In this document: in pieces, positions 55,365 through 63,015 of the stretch
Layout of the letters: every line of letters starts with the position of its first letter
Numbering within the stretch: position 1 is the first letter of the stretch
From: Pseudomonas viridiflava
GTDB taxonomy: Bacteria > Pseudomonadota > Gammaproteobacteria > Pseudomonadales > Pseudomonadaceae
Direction: 5' to 3'
NCBI RefSeq assembly: GCF_900590885.1
Contig: NZ_UUON01000048.1
Location: forward strand, 62,001 to 126,000
Length of the DNA: 64,000 nt
Notes under the pieces: generated by a model
Database searches by the model: none
What the model saw: the letters and a program-made list of their open reading frames with translations, nothing else
What the model was told of the DNA's origin: nothing
Translations under genes and position numbers: made by a program

Positions 55365-56516
55365 ATGACGGCCCATGCCGACCTCTCGCCGACCCTTCAA
55401 CTTGCCATCGACCTGATCCGTCGCCCCTCGGTCACGCCGATCGACGCTGACTGCCAGAAGCTGATGATGCAGCGCCTGGGCGACGCCGGTTTTGCGCTGG
55501 AGCCGATGCGCATCGAAGACGTGGACAACTTCTGGGCCACCCACGGCAAACACGACGGCCCGGTGCTGTGCTTCGCCGGCCACACCGACGTGGTGCCGAC
55601 CGGCCCGGTACAGGCCTGGCAGAACGACCCGTTCGACGCGTTGATCGACGAAAACGGCATGCTCTGCGGGCGTGGCGCAGCCGACATGAAAGGCAGCCTG
55701 GCCGCGATGCTGGTGGCCTCCGAGCGTTTCGTCACGGACTACCCGGACCACAAGGGTTCGGTGGCCTTTCTGATCACCAGCGATGAAGAAGGCCCGGCGC
55801 ACCACGGCACCAAGGCCGTGATCGAACGCCTGGCCGCGCGCAAGGAGCGCCTGGACTGGTGCATCGTCGGCGAGCCGTCGAGCACCACCCTGGTGGGCGA
55901 CGTGGTCAAGAACGGCCGTCGCGGCTCCCTCGGCGCCACCCTGACCGTACGCGGCGTGCAAGGCCACGTGGCCTACCCGCACCTGGCGAAGAACCCGATC
56001 CACCTGGCCGCCCCGGCCCTGGCCGAATTGGCCGCCGAGCATTGGGACGACGGCAACACCTTCTTCCCGCCGACCAGCTTCCAGATCTCCAACCTCAACT
56101 CCGGCACCGGCGCCACCAACGTGATTCCGGGTGACCTGACGGCGGTGTTCAACTTCCGTTTCTCCACCGAGTCCACCGTCGAAGGCCTGCAACAGCGGGT
56201 CGCGGCGATCCTGGATAAGCACGGCCTGGACTGGCACGTGGAGTGGGCGCTGTCGGGCCTGCCGTTCCTCACCGAGCCGGGTGCGTTGCTCGATGCGGTT
56301 TCGGCCAGCATCAAGGCAATCACTGGTCGCGAGACCCAGGCGTCGACCAGCGGCGGCACCTCCGATGGGCGTTTCATTGCGACCCTCGGCACCCAGGTTG
56401 TGGAGCTGGGCCCGGTCAACGCGACGATCCACCAGGTCAACGAGCGCATCCTGGCCAGTGACCTCGATGTGCTGACCGAAATCTACTACCAGACCCTGAT
56501 CAAGTTGCTCGCCTGA
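55365..56516 (+). CDS. dapE: Succinyl-diaminopimelate desuccinylase
   Basis: This 383-residue M20-family di-zinc enzyme releases succinate from succinyl-LL-diaminopimelate. The ligand motif GHTDVVPTG gives H73 and D75, and the catalytic and ligand Glu pair is E141-E142 in TSDEEGPA. The dimerisation lid domain fills about 180-290. Its stop overlaps the rlmA start by one base (TGATG). It starts 55 bp after a REPIN. Confidence 0.97.
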   Translation: MTAHADLSPTLQLAIDLIRRPSVTPIDADCQKLMMQRLGDAGFALEPMRIEDVDNFWATHGKHDGPVLCFAGHTDVVPTGPVQAWQNDPFDALIDENGMLCGRGAADMKGSLAAMLVASERFVTDYPDHKGSVAFLITSDEEGPAHHGTKAVIERLAARKERLDWCIVGEPSSTTLVGDVVKNGRRGSLGATLTVRGVQGHVAYPHLAKNPIHLAAPALAELAAEHWDDGNTFFPPTSFQISNLNSGTGATNVIPGDLTAVFNFRFSTESTVEGLQQRVAAILDKHGLDWHVEWALSGLPFLTEPGALLDAVSASIKAITGRETQASTSGGTSDGRFIATLGTQVVELGPVNATIHQVNERILASDLDVLTEIYYQTLIKLLA

Positions 56517-57325
56517 TGCTCGCCTGCCCCCTTTGCAGCGCCCCGCTCAATGCGGTGGACAATGGCGTGGCGTGCCCGGCCGGGCACCGGTTCGACCGCG
56601 CGCGCCAGGGTTACCTGAACCTGTTGCCGGTGCAGCACAAGAACAGCCGCGACCCGGGCGACAACCTCGCCATGGTCGAGGCGCGCCGTGACTTCCTCAA
56701 CGCCGGGCACTACGCCCCTGTGGCCAAGCGCCTGGCCGAACTGGCCGCCGAGCGCGCGCCGCAGCGCTGGGTCGACATCGGTTGTGGCGAGGGTTACTAC
56801 ACCGCGCAGATCGCCGACGCCCTGCCCCACGCCGACGGCTACGCCCTGGATATTTCCAAGGAAGCCGTCAAGCGCGCGTGCAAGCGCAACCCGGCCGTCA
56901 CCTGGTTGATCGCCAGCATGGCCCGTGTGCCGCTGGCGTCAGGCAGTTGCCAGTTTCTCGCCAGCGTATTCAGCCCGCTGGATTGGGAAGAAGCCAAGCG
57001 CCTGCTCAGCCCTGGCGGCGGCCTGATGAAGGTCGGTCCTACCAGTGGCCACCTGATGGAACTGCGCGAGCGTTTGTACGATGAAGTGCGCGAGTACACC
57101 GACGACAAGCATTTGGCCCTGGTGCCGGACGGCATGCACCTGGCGCACAGCGAAACCCTGGAGTTCACCCTGAGCCTGGCCGAGCCCCAGGACCGCGCCA
57201 ACCTGCTGGCCATGACGCCCCACGGCTGGCGCGCGAGTGCCGAGCGCCGTGCCGAGGTGATCGAGGCCGCCGAGCCGCTGCTGGTCACCGTATCGATGCG
57301 CTACGATTATTTCGTGCTTCAATAA
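56516..57325 (+). CDS. rlmA: 23S rRNA (guanine-N1)-methyltransferase, RlmA family
   Basis: This 269-residue methyltransferase is predicted to modify G745 of 23S rRNA. An N-terminal zinc finger (C4-P-L-C7 ... C-P-A-G-H) binds the RNA, and the SAM site reads VDIGCGEGYYT near residue 82. It overlaps dapE by one base, so the two are coupled although unrelated in function. Confidence 0.93.
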   Translation: MLACPLCSAPLNAVDNGVACPAGHRFDRARQGYLNLLPVQHKNSRDPGDNLAMVEARRDFLNAGHYAPVAKRLAELAAERAPQRWVDIGCGEGYYTAQIADALPHADGYALDISKEAVKRACKRNPAVTWLIASMARVPLASGSCQFLASVFSPLDWEEAKRLLSPGGGLMKVGPTSGHLMELRERLYDEVREYTDDKHLALVPDGMHLAHSETLEFTLSLAEPQDRANLLAMTPHGWRASAERRAEVIEAAEPLLVTVSMRYDYFVLQ

Positions 57326-57375
57326 CCGACTTTTTTCCGCGAATGGATTTTCGAATCCCGCAACGAGGAACATCC

Positions 57376-57753
57376 ATGCGCCAACCTGATATCGAGATCT
57401 ACCTCAAGGACGCCGACGTCGACTACAAGGCCATCGCCGCCTGGCTCGGGGCCGCTTTGGGCCCGTGCACCGACTGGGTCCAGAGGGGCCAGACCTACAA
57501 GTGCAAGGCCGGCAACGTGCCCGTGACCTGGCTGCCCAAAGCTGTAGGAAAATGGAACAGCCTGTACCTGGAAAGCGACCAGACCCCGTGGGACGACGAT
57601 ATCGCCTGCGCCCGCGCCGCCTTTGCCGCATTGAACGTTGAAGTGCGCTGCGCGCCGGGCACGTGGGTCGAGGAAGAAGGCGAGGAAAGCGCTGACACCT
57701 GGATTCGTATCAGTGAAGACGGTGAAGAGCAGATCACCTGGAAAACTGCATAA
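57376..57753 (+). CDS. Conserved hypothetical protein (125 aa)
   Basis: I chose the ATG at 57376 because AACGAGGA lies just before it; the product begins MRQPDIEIYLKDADVDYKAI. It is acidic, has no signal peptide or membrane segment, and carries conserved-looking Trp and Cys residues (GPCTDWVQRGQTYKC). I do not recognise a domain. The same rlmA-hypothetical-cold-shock order occurs near ndvB and dapE in P. aeruginosa, as I recall, so it is likely a real, conserved gene. A REPIN follows after 22 bp. Confidence 0.75.
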   Translation: MRQPDIEIYLKDADVDYKAIAAWLGAALGPCTDWVQRGQTYKCKAGNVPVTWLPKAVGKWNSLYLESDQTPWDDDIACARAAFAALNVEVRCAPGTWVEEEGEESADTWIRISEDGEEQITWKTA

Positions 57754-57775
57754 CCTGAATTGCAAATGCAAAAAA

Positions 57776-57866
57776 ATGTGGGAGGGGGCTTGCCCCCGAT
57801 GGCGGTGTATCAGCAACAAATTAGCTGACTGACACACTGCTATCGGGGGCAAGCCCCCTCCCACAT
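57776..57866. repeat. REPIN copy F, near-identical to copy D
   Basis: A paired inverted REP lies between the convergent hypothetical gene and the second cold-shock gene. It differs from copy D at only four of 91 positions, all in the middle segment. Confidence 0.95.
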
Positions 57867-57882
57867 TTGATCTGCGGTGGGC

Positions 57883-58092
57883 TTACAAGCCCACCACATC
57901 CTCCGCCTGCAACCCCTTCTCGCCGGTCACCACGGCGTATTCCACCTGCTGGCCTTCGGCCAACGAGCGGTGGCCATCACCGCGAATGGCGCGGTAGTGC
58001 ACAAACACATCCTTGCCGTCTTCACGCTGAATAAAGCCATAGCCCTTTGCATCGTTGAACCACTTCACATTGCCGGTTTCGCGCGTTGTCAT
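57883..58092 (-). CDS. Cold-shock-domain protein
   Basis: I chose the ATG at 58090-58092 (69 residues, MTTRETGNVKWFND) because GGGAG lies 8 bp upstream; a reading to 58164 adds an unlikely extension. The RNA-binding motifs are KGYGFI and VFVHY. Compared with the first cold-shock protein it has a more charged loop (REDGKDVFVHYRAIRGDGHRS), suggesting a different role or temperature range. It is convergent with the 125-residue hypothetical gene and divergent from plsB. Confidence 0.94.
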   Translation of the reverse strand: MTTRETGNVKWFNDAKGYGFIQREDGKDVFVHYRAIRGDGHRSLAEGQQVEYAVVTGEKGLQAEDVVGL

Positions 58093-58274
58093 CTGTTTTA
58101 CTCCCACATGCATTTTTATTGTTGAGCTGGTCGCATTGAACTGCCGAGTATATGACAGGCTCAAAAACGATCAACTCAAGTTTACATCGCTGCTTTTTTG
58201 CCGATTTTCGGCGAATACGGCACACTACCCGCCCGAGCGCCTGCTCGGTTTTTTCCACTTGAAGCAGCTCGCCT

Positions 58275-60779
58275 ATGACCCGCTCCCCGTTCCGCCGTCT
58301 GGTGTTTGGCACCTTGCGCCGACTGTTGTACCTCTGGGTTCGCTCGGAGACGATCAACCAGTCGTCCCTCACCCTTAACCTGGACCGCAGCCGGCCGGTG
58401 TTCTACGTCCTGCAATCGCCCTCCCTCACCGAATTGGCCGTGGTCGATGCCGAGTGCACCAAGGCCGGCCTGCCGCGCCCGGTGCTGCCGGTATCGGTGG
58501 GCCCGCTGATGGAACCGGCGGCGTTCTTCTACCTCACGCCCGAGCCCGACTGGCTCGGCCGCCAAGACAAGCGCGGCGCGCCGCCGACCCTGACCCGCCT
58601 GGTCAACACCCTCACCGAACACGCCGAAGAGAATGCACAAATCATTCCGGTCAGCGTGTTCTGGGGGCAAACCCCGGCGAGCGAATCCAGCCCATGGAAA
58701 CTGCTGTTTGCCGACAGCTGGGCGGTCACCGGGCGTCTGCGCCGCTTGCTGAGCATCCTGATCCTGGGGCGCAAGACCCGCGTGCAATTCTCCGCGCCCA
58801 TCAACCTGCGTGAATTGATCGAGCACAATAAAGGCCACGAACGCACCGTACGCATGGCCCAACGCATCTTGCGTGTGCACTTTCGTAACCTGAAAACCGC
58901 AGTCATCGGCCCCGACCTGTCGCACCGGCGCAACCTGGTCAAAGGCCTGGTGAATATGCCGCTGGTGCGCCAGGCCATCCTGGACGAAGCCGAGCGCGAA
59001 AAGATCAGCCCGGAAAAAGCCAAGGCCCAGGCCCTGCGCTACGGCAACGAGATCGCCTCGGACTACACCTACACCGCCATCCGCTTTCTGGAAGTGGTGC
59101 TGAGCTGGTTCTGGAACAAGATCTACGACGGCATCAAGGTCAACAACATCGAGGGTGTGCAAAAGGTTGCCCAGGGTTACGAGGTGATCTACGTGCCCTG
59201 CCACCGCAGCCATATCGACTACCTGCTGCTGTCGTACCTGCTGTTCAAGAATGGCCTGACCCCGCCGCACATCGCCGCCGGCATCAACCTGAACATGCCG
59301 GTGATCGGCAGCCTGCTGCGCCGTGGCGGTGCGTTTTTCATGCGCCGCACCTTCAAGGGCAACCCGCTGTACACCTCGGTGTTCAACGAATACCTGCACA
59401 CCCTGTTCACCAAGGGTTTCCCGGTGGAGTACTTCGTCGAAGGCGGCCGCTCGCGCACCGGGCGCATGCTGCAGCCGAAGACCGGGATGCTGGCGATCAC
59501 CCTGCGCAGCTTCTTGCGCTCTTCGCGCATGCCGATCGTGTTTGTGCCGGTGTATATCGGCTATGAGCGTGTGCTTGAAGGCCGCACCTACCTCGGCGAA
59601 CTGCGTGGCGCGAGCAAGAAGAAAGAATCGATCTTCGATATTTTCAAAGTGGTCGGCGCGCTCAAGCAGCGTTTTGGCCAGGTCGCGGTCAACTTTGGCG
59701 AGCCGATCAAACTGGCCCAATTCCTCGACAGCGAACAACCCGACTGGCGCACCCAGGAGCTGGGGCCCAACTACAAACCGGCGTGGCTCAACGAAACCAC
59801 CAACCGCCTCGGCGAACAGGTGGCGCGCCACTTGAACGAAGCGGCGGCGGTCAACCCGGTGAACCTCGTGGCGCTGGCGTTGCTGTCGACCACCCGCCTG
59901 GCCCTCGACGAACAAGCCATGGCCCGTCAGCTCGACTTGTACCTGGCGCTGCTGCGCCGCGTGCCGTACTCGCCGCACACCACCTTGCCGGAAGGCGACG
60001 GCCTGGCGCTGATCAAGCACGTCAAGGACATGGACCTGCTCTCGGAGCAGAGCGATGCCCTCGGCAAGATCCTGTATCTGGACGAGCAACACGCGGTCCT
60101 GATGACCTACTACCGCAACAACGTGCTGCACATTTTCGCCCTGCCGGCGCTGCTCGCGAGTTTCTTCCAGAGCAGCTCGCGCATGAGCCGCGAACAGATC
60201 CTGCGCTACACCCACGCGCTGTATCCGTACCTGCAATCGGAGCTGTTTATCCGCTGGTCGCTGGAGGAGCTGGACCCGGTCATCGACCAGTGGCTGGAGG
60301 CGTTTGTCGAGCAGGGCCTGCTGCGCTTCGAGAACAACGTGTACCTGCGCCCGGCCCCGAGTTCGCGGCACTTTGTGCTGCTGACCCTGCTGTCCAAGAG
60401 CATCGCCCAGACCCTGCAACGCTTCTACATGGCGATCTCGCTGCTGCTCAACAGCGGCCAGAACAGCATCAGCGCCGAAGAGTTGGAAGACCTGTGCACG
60501 ATCATGGCCCAGCGCCTGTCGATCCTGCATGGCCTCAACGCACCGGAGTTCTTCGACAAGAGCCTTTTCCGACATTTTATCCAGACGTTGCTGGAACAAG
60601 ATGTGCTGCGCCGCGACGAGGCCGGCAAGTTGAGCTACCACGACCTGTTGGGCGAGTTGGCCGAAGGCGCGGCCAAGCGCGTGTTGCCGGCGGAGATTCG
60701 CTTGTCGATCCGCCAGGTGGCCTTGCACCGCGTGGACGGTGCAGCAGAAGCACCGGCTGAACCTGAAGAAAGCCGCTAG
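58275..60779 (+). CDS. plsB: Glycerol-3-phosphate 1-O-acyltransferase
   Basis: This 834-residue inner-membrane enzyme puts the first acyl chain on glycerol 3-phosphate from acyl-ACP or acyl-CoA. The catalytic motif HRSHID (from about H310) and the substrate-binding motif EGGRSRTGR (about 389) are present. The length fits the PlsB family. With cdsA and accA it completes a phospholipid theme in the window. A GC-rich hairpin separates it from the lipoprotein gene. Confidence 0.97.
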   Translation: MTRSPFRRLVFGTLRRLLYLWVRSETINQSSLTLNLDRSRPVFYVLQSPSLTELAVVDAECTKAGLPRPVLPVSVGPLMEPAAFFYLTPEPDWLGRQDKRGAPPTLTRLVNTLTEHAEENAQIIPVSVFWGQTPASESSPWKLLFADSWAVTGRLRRLLSILILGRKTRVQFSAPINLRELIEHNKGHERTVRMAQRILRVHFRNLKTAVIGPDLSHRRNLVKGLVNMPLVRQAILDEAEREKISPEKAKAQALRYGNEIASDYTYTAIRFLEVVLSWFWNKIYDGIKVNNIEGVQKVAQGYEVIYVPCHRSHIDYLLLSYLLFKNGLTPPHIAAGINLNMPVIGSLLRRGGAFFMRRTFKGNPLYTSVFNEYLHTLFTKGFPVEYFVEGGRSRTGRMLQPKTGMLAITLRSFLRSSRMPIVFVPVYIGYERVLEGRTYLGELRGASKKKESIFDIFKVVGALKQRFGQVAVNFGEPIKLAQFLDSEQPDWRTQELGPNYKPAWLNETTNRLGEQVARHLNEAAAVNPVNLVALALLSTTRLALDEQAMARQLDLYLALLRRVPYSPHTTLPEGDGLALIKHVKDMDLLSEQSDALGKILYLDEQHAVLMTYYRNNVLHIFALPALLASFFQSSSRMSREQILRYTHALYPYLQSELFIRWSLEELDPVIDQWLEAFVEQGLLRFENNVYLRPAPSSRHFVLLTLLSKSIAQTLQRFYMAISLLLNSGQNSISAEELEDLCTIMAQRLSILHGLNAPEFFDKSLFRHFIQTLLEQDVLRRDEAGKLSYHDLLGELAEGAAKRVLPAEIRLSIRQVALHRVDGAAEAPAEPEESR

Positions 60780-60788
60780 ATTGAATCA

Positions 60789-60811
60789 GGCGCCGGGCGG
60801 TTTCCGGCGCC
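60789..60811 (+). other. 8-bp GC stem-loop between plsB and the lipoprotein gene
   Basis: GGCGCCGG (60789-60796) pairs with CCGGCGCC (60804-60811) around a 7-nt loop. The following bases are GTTGAC, so it is not a classic terminator. It may limit read-through or protect the plsB mRNA end. Confidence 0.5.
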
Positions 60812-60830
60812 GTTGACAAGGAGCTGTACC

Positions 60831-61232
60831 ATGAAAAAGATCATCCTCCTGGGCCTCACCGCCCTGCTCGGAGCCTGCCAATCCATGAGCCCCGCCCCCA
60901 AGGCCAGCCTCGACGGCGAAGTGTTCTACCTGCAACGCATCGCCCTGCCGCCCACCGCCACCTTGAGCGTGAGCCTGCAGGACGTCTCGCTGATGGACGC
61001 ACCGGCCGTAACCCTTGCCGAGCAGAAAGGCCCGGTCAAAGGCCAGGTGCCACTGCCGTTTGACCTGAGCTACGACCCGGCACAGGTCAAGCCTGGCCAC
61101 CGTTATTCGGTGAGCGCTCGCATCGAACTGGATGGCAAGCTACTGTTTATCACCACCGAACGGCACACCGTGCAGCTCAATGGCCAGGACCCACAGCCCT
61201 TGCGCCTGCGCGTCGATGCCGTTGCACACTGA
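60831..61232 (+). CDS. YbaY-family lipoprotein
   Basis: I chose the ATG at 60831 (133 residues), with AAGGAG upstream. The N-terminus is a lipoprotein signal MKKIILLGLTALLGAC, with the lipidated Cys at 16. The rest is a beta-rich domain of the YbaY type, with EVFYLQRIALPPTATLSVSL and a second repeat-like half. Lipoproteins of this kind are of unknown function; the residue after Cys is Gln, which suggests sorting to the outer membrane. It lies between plsB and a DUF4197 gene. Confidence 0.82.
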   Translation: MKKIILLGLTALLGACQSMSPAPKASLDGEVFYLQRIALPPTATLSVSLQDVSLMDAPAVTLAEQKGPVKGQVPLPFDLSYDPAQVKPGHRYSVSARIELDGKLLFITTERHTVQLNGQDPQPLRLRVDAVAH

Positions 61233-61259
61233 TATTTTCCAGACCCTAAGGAAGCGCCC

Positions 61260-61949
61260 ATGCTCCGTAACTCCCTTCGCTTTACTGCCCTGTGTGCCGG
61301 CCTGCTGCTCGGTGCCAACGCCATGGCGCTGGACCTTGGCAGCCTGTCCCAGGGCGACGCCAGCGGCGGCCTCAAGGACGCCCTGACCCAAGGCGCGCAA
61401 ATCGCCGTGAAACAACTGGGCGTACCCGGTGGTTTCAGCAACAACCCTGAAGTGAAGATCGGCCTGCCGGGCAAGCTCGGCAAAGTCGCCGACAAGCTGA
61501 AAATGTTCGGCATGGGCGACCAGGTCACCCAGCTGGAAACCAGCATGAACAAGGCCGCTGAAACCGCCGTGACCCAGGCTCAACCGATCCTGGTCAATGC
61601 GGTCAAGAACATGAGCGTGACCGACGCCAAGGGCATCCTCAGCGGTGGCCAGGACTCGGCGACGCAATACCTGAACAAAAGCAGCCGCGAAGAGATCCGC
61701 GCCAAGTTCCTGCCAATCGTCAAGGCTGCTACCGACAAGGTCGGCGTGGCCCAGCAGTACAACGCCCTGGCCGGCAAGGCTGCGGCGTTTGGCGCAGTGG
61801 ACGCCAAGAGCGCCAACGTCGAAAACTACGTGACCGAACAAGCGCTTGACGGCCTGTTCAAAATGATCGCGCAGCAGGAAGAAACCATTCGCAAGAATCC
61901 GGCGGCGGCAGCCACCAGCCTGGCCAAGAAGGTGTTTGGCGCGCTGTAA
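61260..61949 (+). CDS. DUF4197 periplasmic protein
   Basis: This 229-residue protein has a signal peptide (cut after AMA, about residue 22) and then the DUF4197 domain, beginning LDLGSLSQGDASGGLKDAL and holding VKIGLPGKLGKVADKLKM. It is mostly alpha-helical and is exported; the function of the family is not known. It starts 27 bp after the lipoprotein gene, so the two are probably co-transcribed. A palindromic stem-loop follows the stop. Confidence 0.85.
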   Translation: MLRNSLRFTALCAGLLLGANAMALDLGSLSQGDASGGLKDALTQGAQIAVKQLGVPGGFSNNPEVKIGLPGKLGKVADKLKMFGMGDQVTQLETSMNKAAETAVTQAQPILVNAVKNMSVTDAKGILSGGQDSATQYLNKSSREEIRAKFLPIVKAATDKVGVAQQYNALAGKAAAFGAVDAKSANVENYVTEQALDGLFKMIAQQEETIRKNPAAAATSLAKKVFGAL

Positions 61950-61961
61950 CCCCCTCCCTCA

Positions 61962-61988
61962 CTGTGCCCAGGTCGACTCTGGGCACAG
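61962..61988. terminator. 10-bp palindromic stem-loop after the DUF4197 gene
   Basis: CTGTGCCCAG (61962-61971) pairs with CTGGGCACAG (61979-61988). It lies between two convergent genes, 13 bp after the DUF4197 stop. No T-run is present, so termination is inferred from position only. Confidence 0.5.
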
Positions 61989-62007
61989 CTGCCTCAGGCC
62001 AAGCCTC

Positions 62008-62274
62008 TTAACGACTCAGCGAAAACAGCGGAATCGACGGTCGGCAGGGCTGCTGATACTCATCGACCACATGAACGTGCGGCTTACCGTATGACGGCGT
62101 GGCAACAGGCGTATGGCCAATATCCGGCTCGGTTACGTGAGGGCGATGACAGTGGCTTGCATGCGCCGGCCCCTGGGGGTGCCTGGACGCAGACTCATCG
62201 CGAGTTAAATGATTGCCCAGCAAGGCCCCCAGCAGCGCGCCTTTGAAAGCAATAATCGTGTTGAAAAAAGACAT
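62008..62274 (-). CDS. Small His-rich hypothetical protein (88 aa)
   Basis: The ATG at 62272-62274 has CCGGAG 7 bp upstream. The 88-residue product has a hydrophobic N-terminus (MSFFNTIIAFKGALLGALLG), then a stretch with nine His residues (including HASHCHRPH and KPHVHVV) and two Cys. The His clusters suggest metal binding. I recognise no family. It lies downstream of the exporter gene on the same strand, 145 bp away. Confidence 0.6.
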   Translation of the reverse strand: MSFFNTIIAFKGALLGALLGNHLTRDESASRHPQGPAHASHCHRPHVTEPDIGHTPVATPSYGKPHVHVVDEYQQPCRPSIPLFSLSR

Positions 62275-62419
62275 ATGACACTCCGGTTACTCATTGAAAT
62301 TGGCCCCGGACGCCAACTGAGGGCGCCAGGACCTGTGCCTGTCCATCAGGCAAATCTGAGTGGAGTGAAAAACCCGAACGTTCCACCTGCCCCGCAGCCG
62401 GGTTGCATCGGCATGTAAA

Positions 62420-63013
62420 TCAATGAATCACCGAGTCTGCCAGCCGGCCCATCATCAGCGTGGCAAAACAGCAGATCGCCACGGAGGTGGCCCGGTTGAT
62501 CTTCAACGGCGTGAGCCACGCCTTCTGGAACCCTTCGAAACGGCTGCCCAGCAAGATCCAGGCAGACCCCACCGGTATCACCACCGTCGCCAGGATGGCC
62601 ATGAACGTGGCATAGCCCTGCAGCGAGGCGAACGTGTTGAGCGGTGCGATAAACGAAACGATCAGCAAACCCTTGGGGTTCATCACCGTGAGCCAGAAAA
62701 AATACAGGCCGGAGAAACGATCCCCGGCCGTATGGACATCACTGTTTTTTCGCCGCCACAGCTTGAACGAGACATGCAACAGGTAGCAGGCGGCCACCAA
62801 TTGGATGGCCTTCAACGCCCACGGCGAATAGGCCGCCAGGTACAGCAAGGCCACGCCCCACACCGACACTTGCAGCAGGTACGCGAGGCATTCGACAAAC
62901 GCCAGCTGCCATGACGCCCGGAACCCGAACAACACACCTGCGCGCAATAGCAGGGTGTTGGTCGGGCCGGGGGCAAGCAGCAACAACATCAGGGCTGAAA
63001 CGGTGGCCAACAT
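62420..63013 (-). CDS. LysE-family exporter
   Basis: I chose the ATG at 63011-63013 (198 residues), 2 bp past the RND pump stop, with AGGA upstream. The LysE/RhtB fold is clear: about six membrane helices and the N-terminal motif APGPTNTLLLRAG. Members export amino acids or related small molecules; the substrate here is not evident. The close spacing implies co-transcription with the RND gene. The protein is intact. Confidence 0.88.
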   Translation of the reverse strand: MLATVSALMLLLLAPGPTNTLLLRAGVLFGFRASWQLAFVECLAYLLQVSVWGVALLYLAAYSPWALKAIQLVAACYLLHVSFKLWRRKNSDVHTAGDRFSGLYFFWLTVMNPKGLLIVSFIAPLNTFASLQGYATFMAILATVVIPVGSAWILLGSRFEGFQKAWLTPLKINRATSVAICCFATLMMGRLADSVIH

Positions 63014-63015
63014 GG

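Noticed and set aside
58182..60728. 848-codon open frame opposite plsB
   Set aside because: It is an antisense shadow of plsB, with a Gln/Arg/His-rich translation typical of such artefacts.
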